A stretch of 58,597 bases of DNA from Bacillota bacterium (GTDB lineage Bacteria; Bacillota; Clostridia; Acetivibrionales; DSM-1351), in the NCBI GenBank assembly GCA_023393115.1, contig JAEWMS010000038.1, forward strand, positions 1-58,597. Direction: 5' to 3'. Shown here piece by piece: positions 40,870 through 47,308 of the stretch. Positions within the stretch are counted from its first letter, which is position 1, and each line of letters starts with the position of its first letter. The notes beneath the pieces are model-generated. The model was not told the DNA's origin. It did not search any database and worked only from the letters and a program-made list of their open reading frames with translations. A program made the translations under genes and the position numbers.

Positions 40870-41370
40870 ATGGGCAGATTGCTTATGTTTAAAAAAAATA
40901 ACGAGGTGGAAGATATGCCTTCTATTTTTGATGTAGCAGAAGCATTTTTGTGGCACGAATCAATGTCACACAAAAAACTTCAGAAACTATGCTATTATGC
41001 TCAAGCGTGGCATTGCGCGCTTTATTATGGGAAGCCTATGTTTACCGATGATGATTTCGAAGCATGGGTACACGGTCCAGTTTCTCCTAGACTTTATAAT
41101 AAGTATAGAGATTACGGTTGGATACATATTGAATCTCCTAAAGAGTATCCGGAGAATATTGATGAGGATAACAAAGCATTAATAAGTGAGATATTCCGTA
41201 TTTATGGCGGATTAACGGGCGACCAATTGGAAGCATTAACCCATAGTGAAGACCCTTGGAAAGAAAAGAGAGCAGGGCTGAAAGAATGGCAGCCATCAAC
41301 CAGGATAATATCTACCGACAGTATGCGTGATTATTATTTAGCTGAGTATCAAAGGAGTCAGAACGATTAA
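40870..41370 (+). CDS. Panacea-domain (DUF4065/SocA-like) antitoxin
   Basis: 166 residues. KKLQKLCYYAQAWHCALYYGKPMF and EAWVHGPVSPRLYNKYRDYG are the signature stretches of the Panacea (DUF4065, GepA/SocA) fold, a promiscuous antitoxin domain common in prophages. The start at ATG 40870 has AGGAG 8 bases upstream; ATG 40915 with GAGGTGG is possible. The stop overlaps the next start (TAATG), the typical arrangement for a toxin-antitoxin pair. Confidence 0.8.
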   Translation: MGRLLMFKKNNEVEDMPSIFDVAEAFLWHESMSHKKLQKLCYYAQAWHCALYYGKPMFTDDDFEAWVHGPVSPRLYNKYRDYGWIHIESPKEYPENIDEDNKALISEIFRIYGGLTGDQLEALTHSEDPWKEKRAGLKEWQPSTRIISTDSMRDYYLAEYQRSQND

Positions 41371-42119
41371 TGAGTCCGCAAATATCAACTAACGTTACAT
41401 CAAGTGTCCTTTCAAGAGTAAAAGCGAAGACTTCACTAGACATTAACAGTAGATTGCCAAGCTTCACTGTTGATAATAAAGCCAAATTAGTAGACCGAAG
41501 TTCTGAAGATCTAGTTTTTTCATTTATATTACTAGATATTAACCATGAGGCTTTTAATTTAGGGAATGTTTGTCCCCATTGGTGTATCACTCTTTTCGAG
41601 GTACTTAAAGAAGTATCAAGTTTAAAATGGTCAGATATTATGCTATCGACACATTATGATGGGCATGAACACAATTGGGCCAAAACAAATTATAGATTTA
41701 ACTTTAATGAAGAGACTTTAAAACAGTTTGATGGAGTTCAGTTCAGATTAAATAAATCAAAGGGAAGAGTACACGGTTTTATTGTTGGAAATACCTTTTA
41801 TGCCTATTGGCTAGATCCCCATCATAACATGTCTGATTCAGAAAAATACGGGGGAGTAGTTTTCAAAAAACCCGAGATTTCATGTTATGAAAAATTGAAT
41901 CAGGAAAACATTAGACTGCTTCAACAAAAATCTATTTTTGATCAACAATTATCACAAAAGGAAAATGATTTTGAGGCTCTTTTAGAAGAACATCAAACAG
42001 TCATTGAAGAAAATGAACGGTTAAAAGGTAAGCTTGTTATATATGAAAACAAAGATTATCAGAAACAGCAAAACAAGAAAAAGTATACTGAAAATTTTAA
42101 AAAACATAAAAAGAAATGA
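41370..42119 (+). CDS. Candidate toxin paired with the Panacea antitoxin
   Basis: 249 residues. The central part carries VQFRLNKSKGRVHGFIVGNTFYAYWLDPHHNMS (about 123-155), a conserved-looking Arg/Asp/His-rich block I cannot assign to a named family with certainty. The C-terminus (168-235) is a coiled coil ending in a Lys-rich tail. Overlap with the Panacea gene argues for a toxin; function is inferred from pairing only. Confidence 0.6.
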   Translation: MSPQISTNVTSSVLSRVKAKTSLDINSRLPSFTVDNKAKLVDRSSEDLVFSFILLDINHEAFNLGNVCPHWCITLFEVLKEVSSLKWSDIMLSTHYDGHEHNWAKTNYRFNFNEETLKQFDGVQFRLNKSKGRVHGFIVGNTFYAYWLDPHHNMSDSEKYGGVVFKKPEISCYEKLNQENIRLLQQKSIFDQQLSQKENDFEALLEEHQTVIEENERLKGKLVIYENKDYQKQQNKKKYTENFKKHKKK

Positions 42120-42144
42120 GCCCAATTAAGGGCTTTATTTTTTT
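42118..42144. terminator. Terminator after the toxin-antitoxin pair
   Basis: AGCCC-AATTAA-GGGCT stem with a T7 run on the plus strand; the complement could also end the minus-strand transcript. Confidence 0.8.
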
Positions 42145-42278
42145 ACCCAAAAACAGCCGTAATCTGCTTGAAGTACGACAAAACAAAAAGCGGTAGCCGT
42201 AGCTCCGCTCTTTGCTCCTCCACTCAAATACTTATTTGTGTCTGTACCCAAGAGAGGATTATTTAGTTGATTTGGGAT
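42118..42278 (-). ncRNA. Candidate small RNA next to the toxin-antitoxin pair
   Basis: A minus-strand unit with promoter (42285-42312) and the terminator hairpin at 42118-42144. The RNA of about 160 nt contains CCCAA ... TTGGG and AGCGG-AGCTACGGCTA-CCGCT hairpins. A frame through it begins upstream of the predicted start site and lacks a ribosome binding site, so a non-coding role is more likely. No family recognised. Confidence 0.4.
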
Positions 42279-42284
42279 ATTCAT

Positions 42285-42312
42285 ATTATACCATAATATG
42301 TAAAATAGACAA
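42285..42312 (-). promoter_or_regulatory. Promoter of the candidate small RNA
   Basis: Minus strand: TTGTCT (42312-42307), 16 bp, TATAAT (42290-42285). Confidence 0.5.
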
Positions 42313-42315
42313 GGA

Positions 42316-42861
42316 TTAATCAACAGTAACTATGTTTTTGTCAAACCAAAATTTTTCGGCAACTTGTGATAGCCCTTTCATGGTAACGGTATCCCATTTT
42401 ATTTTTTTAAAGTCTTTCTTATTTATTGTTATAATACAACACACTGGCTGAGATACATTACCATATTTATCAACTACATCAACCGCATAATTATAGGATA
42501 TACCATCACAATTTACATTTAAAAATTCGGCATCATTGGTTAATTCATTCATAATACTAATAACATCATATAAATATGTCCGTGACGAGGCAGAGTCATT
42601 GTTTAAAAAAACATTTATATAATTATCTTTAACATCTATACTTCTAAAAGTATCTTCTCCTGATATATCCTTTGAAAATTTATGCGAAGATATGTATGCG
42701 ATATATTGATCTATGTTCATATTTTCCCTTTTGGTAATTTGGCTATTTTTAGCAGCAACAATTATGATTACTATAATCATAATTAATGCGGTAAAGCCCC
42801 CGATCATTAACGTTAATCTCTGAATTTTTTTATGCTTATTAGCTTTTGCTTGAGCCTCCAC
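42316..42861 (-). CDS. Membrane-anchored prophage protein, unknown
   Basis: 181 residues from GTG 42861 (AAAGGAGG nine bases upstream). Cytoplasmic basic start, one transmembrane helix (LTLMIGGFTALIMIIVIIIVAA), then an extracellular alpha/beta domain with no recognised family. On the minus strand with the neighbouring regulator, so it is expressed apart from the lytic operon; a surface or superinfection role is possible. Confidence 0.65.
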   Translation of the reverse strand: MEAQAKANKHKKIQRLTLMIGGFTALIMIIVIIIVAAKNSQITKRENMNIDQYIAYISSHKFSKDISGEDTFRSIDVKDNYINVFLNNDSASSRTYLYDVISIMNELTNDAEFLNVNCDGISYNYAVDVVDKYGNVSQPVCCIITINKKDFKKIKWDTVTMKGLSQVAEKFWFDKNIVTVD

Positions 42862-42911
42862 TGTAATATACCTCCTTTTATCAAAAATTATACCATTAAT
42901 TAACAAAACAA

Positions 42912-42942
42912 AACAACTCCTCTGGTATGAACCAGGGGAGTT
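42912..42942 (-). terminator. Terminator of the minus-strand XRE gene
   Basis: AACTCC...GGAGTT with an inner CTGG/CCAG stem; a T-rich stretch follows on the minus strand. Confidence 0.7.
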
Positions 42943-43151
42943 TATTCTTCATCAGGAATATGTTCCATTATATCATTTAGTGTACAGTTTAAAGCATTAC
43001 ATAAGGCGTTTAAATCATCAATATTAACCCTTTTGGCATATCCATGATAAATAGCATTTATTGTATTCGGCCCGACTTTTGATTTTCTACTAAGTTCAGC
43101 CTGTGTCCAATCGTGTTCAAATAATAGTTTTCTTAGATTATATTTAAACAT
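42942..43151 (-). CDS. XRE-family HTH regulator
   Basis: 69 residues: MFKYNLRKLLFEHDWTQAELSRKSKVGPNTINAIYHGYAKRVNIDDLNALCNALNCTLNDIMEHI, one helix-turn-helix domain. The start at ATG 43151 has only GGTGAT nearby. Three related palindromic sites lie just upstream (43185-43239), probably its own operators. It may control the accessory genes at this prophage end. Confidence 0.8.
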   Translation of the reverse strand: MFKYNLRKLLFEHDWTQAELSRKSKVGPNTINAIYHGYAKRVNIDDLNALCNALNCTLNDIMEHIPDEE

Positions 43152-43184
43152 CACATCACCCAAGTAAAATCTTAACAGTTACCA

Positions 43185-43239
43185 ACCTGTAGAAGTTAAA
43201 AAATACCTACAGGACGCACAAAATACCTATAGTAGGTAT
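43185..43239. promoter_or_regulatory. Operator-like sites upstream of the XRE gene
   Basis: ACCTGTAG (43185-43192), TACCTACAGG (43204-43213) and the perfect palindrome ATACCTA-TAG-TAGGTAT (43223-43239), spaced about 19-20 bp, two helical turns. Fits autoregulation by the adjacent HTH protein. Confidence 0.55.
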
Positions 43240-43454
43240 AAATAAATTTCCAATTGACAACATAACATTTTGACATTATCCCTATAAAATCGACACAAAT
43301 CTTAAATAGACATGTCATAAATTATACCATGTATTTGGATATAAGGTACACATAATGTATTAATAACCAGTAATTGGGGTTTCCAGTTGCGAATATTAGA
43401 GGTTGAATTGGAAAGGGCATATGCTTATTATGTTAAGTGTATAATAAATATTCA

Positions 43455-43503
43455 TTGAAATGATTTCCGAACAGGTATATAATAGAAATCGAACATATGT
43501 TCG
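43455..43503 (+). promoter_or_regulatory. SOS promoter with perfect LexA box
   Basis: TTGAAA (43455-43460), 17 bp, TATAAT (43478-43483), then CGAACATATGTTCG (43490-43503), a perfect palindrome matching the Gram-positive LexA consensus. No large gene follows for 370 bases. Confidence 0.75.
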
Positions 43504-43643
43504 AAAATGTCTATGCATAGAAAAAAACTATATATTATACCACGGATTTACTGAAATAGTTTAAAAAAATAATAATTTTATTTCTTTTATCATGCAGTAG
43601 ATTCTTGTTTTATAATATTACCAGAAGGGAGGTAATGGGAAAT

Positions 43644-43703
43644 ATGAACGGAATAATACATAAAAATAAAAGAGAGCACTATTCTTCACCGACCAAAGAT
43701 TAG
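43644..43703 (+). CDS. Possible SOS-controlled micro-peptide
   Basis: 19 codons (MNGIIHKNKREHYSSPTKD) after a strong GAAGGGAGGTAATGGG; an in-frame ATG at 43635 would add three residues. It is the only translatable-looking frame in the transcript from the LexA-controlled promoter. Translation is uncertain. Confidence 0.3.
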   Translation: MNGIIHKNKREHYSSPTKD

Positions 43704-43756
43704 AATAGGACTCCCAAAAAGCTGTAATACCAAAAAGGTATCACTTACATACAGTG

Positions 43757-43785
43757 TTGACATTGTATGCCTACATAGATATGAT
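43757..43785 (+). promoter_or_regulatory. Promoter of the last prophage gene
   Basis: TTGACA (43757-43762), 17 bp, TATGAT (43780-43785), about 90 bases before the start codon. Confidence 0.7.
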
Positions 43786-43876
43786 ATATTTTTTGTTGCC
43801 AATAGTCAATAAAATTATATTAATATTTTATTGTGATGCCTCTTTATAATCATTTTAAATAAGGAGGATAAGATAT

Positions 43877-44092
43877 ATGTTAGACTTGAGCAATGTATTT
43901 GATATTTGTGAGAAACAACTATCTTATGATGAGGAGTATATTAAAAGAAATAATGAATATATAGCTGCAGAGAGAGCTTTTAAGAAATCATTAAGTGAGG
44001 AACAACTAAAAGAATATCTGAAACTTGAAAGTATGTCTGTTAATCTTTCCATTATTGAAAAAATACATATGTATTCCATACTAACTAAGTAA
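43877..44092 (+). CDS. Small helical prophage protein, unknown
   Basis: 71 residues, fully helical and charged (NVFDICEKQLSYDEEYIKRNNEYIAAERAFKKSLSEEQLKEYL). AAGGAGG upstream. Last gene before attR with its own promoter, so probably expressed in the lysogen. Not recognised. Confidence 0.6.
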   Translation: MLDLSNVFDICEKQLSYDEEYIKRNNEYIAAERAFKKSLSEEQLKEYLKLESMSVNLSIIEKIHMYSILTK

Positions 44093-44107
44093 CAGTATAA
44101 ATATAAG

Positions 44108-44143
44108 TAAGGTGGTGCAATTAGAATTTACACCACCTTAAAA
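44108..44143 (+). terminator. Hairpin formed by inverted arm-type sites
   Basis: AAGGTGGTG (44109-44117) pairs with CACCACCTT (44131-44139), followed by AAAACC. It is both terminator-like and a pair of inverted copies of the left-end motif TGCACCACCTTA. Confidence 0.5.
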
Positions 44144-44151
44144 CCTACTTA
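44131..44151 (+). repeat. Candidate integrase arm-type site, right end
   Basis: Matches 4077-4097 at 20 of 21 positions in the same orientation; an inverted partial copy lies at 44108-44119. Confidence 0.5.
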
Positions 44152-44277
44152 AGTATAATAAATTTAGTATTTTACGATATAAATAATCCTTTATAATGAA
44201 AATGGCGAAAGTGCCGATAATAGTGGGTTTTATTAATGATTTTTTACATTGTATAAATAACACATTATAGAATGTAA

Positions 44278-44331
44278 CTTGGTTCGGGACCAAGAGGCCG
44301 GGAGTTCGAGTCTCCCATTTCCGACCATAGA
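44278..44331 (+). repeat. attR (54-bp core, direct repeat of attL)
   Basis: Identical to 3977-4030. It contains the 3' part of tRNA-Pro without the acceptor 5' strand and D-arm, so it is not a functional tRNA gene. It marks the right prophage boundary. Confidence 0.97.
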
Positions 44332-44334
44332 CAT

Positions 44335-44385
44335 AAAGATCGGTTGTTTTTGTAGTTATTACAGAAATCAACCGATCTTTTTTTA
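44335..44385 (+). terminator. Original host terminator of tRNA-Pro, displaced by integration
   Basis: AAAGATCGGTTG / CAACCGATCTTT 12-bp perfect stem with T-rich tail, four bases past attR. Before integration it would have followed the tRNA directly. Confidence 0.8.
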
Positions 44386-44518
44386 AATGAAAATGCAATT
44401 TGGAATATGGCACAACGGAGTCATATTTAACAGTGTATAATTAGAAACAGTTGATAAATTATTTGTTAGGGGGATAAATAGTGAAGGATTTTACATGGTG
44501 TTCTGCTTTAAAACTCTC

Positions 44519-45421
44519 TCAGTTCTTATTTAGAAATTCTAAAGCATGTATATTAAATCTATCGGCAGCTTCCTCGTGAGCAAGGTGGCCTACAGAATTA
44601 AATATAAGAAGTTCAGAGTTACTTAATCTTTTATTCATTTCATCCATCATCCATTTCTGATGAACTTTGTCAGAGGAACCCCAGATCAATAACACAGGGA
44701 CATTAATCTTTTCCAGATTGTTTTCAACAAAACTGAAATCATCGCTTCTGGCCGACCTTGTAGTAGAATAAATACATCCTTTAGTGTAGAAAGGAAGATA
44801 AACGGCATTTACCAGTTCCTTGTCAACAAAACTCCTGTCATGAAATGACTTATTAAGCTCGTTTCTTACAAGAGCCTTCATATTAAATAGTAATACCAGG
44901 CTTCCAAGGAGGGGAATGGATAATAAATTATACGACGAAAGCATTTCATGTTTAAACCCGCAGGGTGAGGACATTACTATTTTGTTTACCTTTTGCGGAT
45001 ATATGAGAGCAAAATGATATACATGGCCACCGCCCCAGGAACTTGCGATAAATGATGCTTTCTCGATACTATAATGTAGCATTATACTATTAATGAAGTC
45101 TGCAAAATATTCCGGTGTGTATTCTCCTTTGGGTTTATCTGTAAAACCGCAGCCAACCATGTCGAAGGCGTAAACTCTAAAGTACTTTGAGAAAAAGTTA
45201 ATGTTATTTCTGAAGTCGTATATATTCATTTGACTTCCGTGAACGAGCAGTAACGGTTCTCCACTACCTTTTACAACAATATGAGTTTTAATACCGTTTA
45301 TTTCTATAAGGTTTTTGGGATTGAACCAGGGTACATATGTATTCTTTGCTATTAACCTCCGGATGAGGTAGTTTACTAGGCCAATGAGAATAATTCCTAA
45401 TAGAATATAAAGTACTATCAT
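44519..45421 (-). CDS. Alpha/beta-hydrolase with N-terminal membrane anchor
   Basis: 300 residues. N-terminal hydrophobic helix (VLYILLGIILIGLVNYLI), then the hydrolase core: LLLVHGSQMN (oxyanion region), FIASSWGGGH with the nucleophilic Ser (AxSxG form), WGSSDKVH with the acid and VGHLAHEE with the catalytic His. All triad residues are present. Substrate unknown. First host gene past attR, transcribed toward it. Confidence 0.85.
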   Translation of the reverse strand: MIVLYILLGIILIGLVNYLIRRLIAKNTYVPWFNPKNLIEINGIKTHIVVKGSGEPLLLVHGSQMNIYDFRNNINFFSKYFRVYAFDMVGCGFTDKPKGEYTPEYFADFINSIMLHYSIEKASFIASSWGGGHVYHFALIYPQKVNKIVMSSPCGFKHEMLSSYNLLSIPLLGSLVLLFNMKALVRNELNKSFHDRSFVDKELVNAVYLPFYTKGCIYSTTRSARSDDFSFVENNLEKINVPVLLIWGSSDKVHQKWMMDEMNKRLSNSELLIFNSVGHLAHEEAADRFNIHALEFLNKN

Positions 45422-45563
45422 ACCGATCCTCCAGTAAAAAAAACGATTTAATATATGAATATATGCTCATATATTACAATATAATTATAGTAATTTAGGA
45501 TATTATTGTCAATAGATATTTTGAAAGATAGGATGTTCAAGGTGAACCTGCATTTGAGTCTAT

Positions 45564-45592
45564 TTGACTTTTTAGGTCTTACATGCTAAAAT
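45564..45592 (+). promoter_or_regulatory. Promoter of an intergenic transcript
   Basis: TTGACT (45564-45569), 17 bp, TAAAAT (45587-45592), followed about 110 bases later by a strong hairpin. Confidence 0.5.
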
Positions 45593-45598
45593 ACAAGA

Positions 45599-45707
45599 CA
45601 AATTAGGCATATATGAGTTTCGAGATCAACGTATTTTATCACATATTCCTGATAAAAATTTTCCAACTGATGCAAAGGCGCATAGGGGGTTTTCCCTTAT
45701 GCGCCTT
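45599..45707 (+). ncRNA. Candidate short intergenic RNA
   Basis: Promoter (45564-45592) and a closing hairpin AAGGCGCATA ... TATGCGCCTT (45675-45707) bracket about 110 bases without a reading frame. The tail after the hairpin is only weakly T-rich, so it may be an attenuated leader of the PucR gene instead. Confidence 0.3.
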
Positions 45708-45814
45708 AATTTCGTTGTGAGCTATTATCCAGGAAAATATACTTACAATAAGGGCATTGAATTTTTTTCTTGATGTTGCAGGTTTATTGCAGTAAATGAA
45801 TAGGGGTGAAATTT

Positions 45815-46975
45815 ATGGCTATTACTCTGGCAAAGTTATGTGCAAATGTAGAAAGTACATATGGTATGAAACTACTGGCAGGGGCTTCGGGTCTTGATAA
45901 TCTTGTAAGATGGGTTCATATGATTGAAGACAGAGAGGTTCCAAGCTTCCTGCATGGCAATGAACTGGTTTTTACAACAGGAATAGCTCAGATTGGCAAG
46001 GAGTGGATGCTGGACTTTGTCTCCTCCATGCTTACAAAAAAAGCCTGTGGGCTGGTATTGAACCTTGGGCCATATATAGAAACTGTTCCAGATAATATAA
46101 TTCAATTCTGTGAAACCCATAAACTGCCATTGTTTACTGTACCCTGGTCAGTCAGGCTTATTGATTTAACCTATGACTTCTGCCATAGAATAATTGCCAG
46201 TGAAGAACTTGAAATGGGCCTTGCTACTGCAGTGCGGAATCTCATTTTCATGCCTCAGGAGGAAAAGGTTTATAAGCCTGCCCTCGAAAAAAATGGTTTT
46301 TATCCTGATTCCCACTATACAGTTGTTGCTGTGGAACCCATAAATGAAAACGGAACATATCCCACCGAAGATGAATCAGAAGAGTTGAAGCATCTGACCC
46401 AGAGTGTATTGAGTAAATCGGGCCGGCTATCCAGTTTTTTCTTTTATGATAGAAAAATTATTGCCATTTTACAAGAATTCTCAGAAAGGCAAGTTGATGA
46501 ATTCCTCGATATCCTTCAAAAAAAATGTGAACTTCAAGGCTTAAGGTATAAATTGCATGCTGGAGTAAGCCCAACCGGCAAGGGATATCTTTTTATTTCA
46601 GATGGTTACAACAAGGCTGTTATGGGGCTTCGAATAGCAAGGCTTCATAACCGGAAAAGTGTCAGATACCAGACAATGGGGCTATATAAGCTTATAGTAT
46701 CAGTGAAAGACAATAATATTCTTTCAGAATTATACAAAGAAAGCCTTGGGGTACTTGAGGAGTTTGACGAGAAAAACAGAACCGATTATATGACGACTCT
46801 GAGATGTTACCTTGAGAATAATTCAAGTGTTCAGGAGGTAGCTAAAATGACCTATGTACACAGAAATACCGTTAACTATAAAATCAAAAGGATCAGGGAG
46901 ATTCTTAAGTGTGATTTTGATTATGAAAATAAGCTTAAGCTAATGCTGGCATTCTTTATAAAGGATCTATTATAG
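45815..46975 (+). CDS. PucR-family transcriptional regulator
   Basis: 386 residues. N-terminal PucR/PurC sensing domain (TLAKLCANVESTYGMKLLAGASGLDNLVRWVHMIEDREVPSFLHGNELVFTTG), a GGDEF-like middle region, and a C-terminal HTH_30 domain (VQEVAKMTYVHRNTVNYKIKRIREIL). ATG 45815 was preferred for GGGGTGAAATTT spacing. In Firmicutes, members respond to purines, amino acids or other metabolites; no adjacent target operon shows which. Confidence 0.88.
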   Translation: MAITLAKLCANVESTYGMKLLAGASGLDNLVRWVHMIEDREVPSFLHGNELVFTTGIAQIGKEWMLDFVSSMLTKKACGLVLNLGPYIETVPDNIIQFCETHKLPLFTVPWSVRLIDLTYDFCHRIIASEELEMGLATAVRNLIFMPQEEKVYKPALEKNGFYPDSHYTVVAVEPINENGTYPTEDESEELKHLTQSVLSKSGRLSSFFFYDRKIIAILQEFSERQVDEFLDILQKKCELQGLRYKLHAGVSPTGKGYLFISDGYNKAVMGLRIARLHNRKSVRYQTMGLYKLIVSVKDNNILSELYKESLGVLEEFDEKNRTDYMTTLRCYLENNSSVQEVAKMTYVHRNTVNYKIKRIREILKCDFDYENKLKLMLAFFIKDLL

Positions 46976-47308
46976 ACCAATGATGTCTCTTTGTAGACTG
47001 ATAATGTCTCTTTTTCTTGACAGACGCAAAAAATAAGTTGATAATTACATACGTATAGCCTTTCTCATAGGTAATTAATTAATAAAAAACAGGGAATATT
47101 ATAGATACAGTTTTATATCTTATTGTTCTATCGTAAAATTGTATTACCATATTGCATGTGTTCTGCTATAATAATTTTGTAAAAATATATGGCAGGAAAT
47201 TAAAAGAATTAAGATTATTCTTTTTTTTTGGCTTTTTTGTTTATAACGAGGCGATTTTAGAATGGAGTACTATTTGTATACGCACTCTGTGCGTAGATAG
47301 GAGCTAAT
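46976..47308. other. Intergenic region upstream of the radical SAM gene
   Basis: 333 AT-rich bases. Holds a short direct repeat (ATGTCTCTTT, twice within 35 bases at its left end), a T8 tract and an ACGCAC-TCT-GTGCGT hairpin 20-35 bases before the next start. No gene or clear riboswitch was seen; the promoter must lie here. Confidence 0.4.

Larger units (their letters stand above)
43152..43876. other. Gene-poor regulatory region near the right prophage end
   Basis: About 725 bases without a gene longer than 60 codons. It holds the operator-like palindromes (43185-43239), a promoter with a perfect LexA box (43455-43503), a possible 19-codon peptide gene (43644-43703) and a consensus promoter (43757-43785). 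The rest is AT-rich and shows nothing else I can name. Confidence 0.6.

Noticed and set aside
42135..42323. 62-codon minus-strand frame with Cys and a GG-like stretch, resembling a short peptide precursor
   Set aside because: Its best start lies upstream of the predicted transcription start, there is no ribosome binding site, and no maturation or export gene is nearby. The same DNA fits a small RNA better.
44278..44331. Second tRNA gene
   Set aside because: Only the 3' part is present; the 5' acceptor strand and D-arm are missing. It is the attR core.
44138..44413. 91-codon minus-strand frame across attR
   Set aside because: It runs through the tRNA fragment and a terminator hairpin and has no ribosome binding site.
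46976..47020. Short direct repeats (ATGTCTCTTT twice) as an insertion-sequence end
   Set aside because: No transposase, no matching opposite end and no target duplication were seen.
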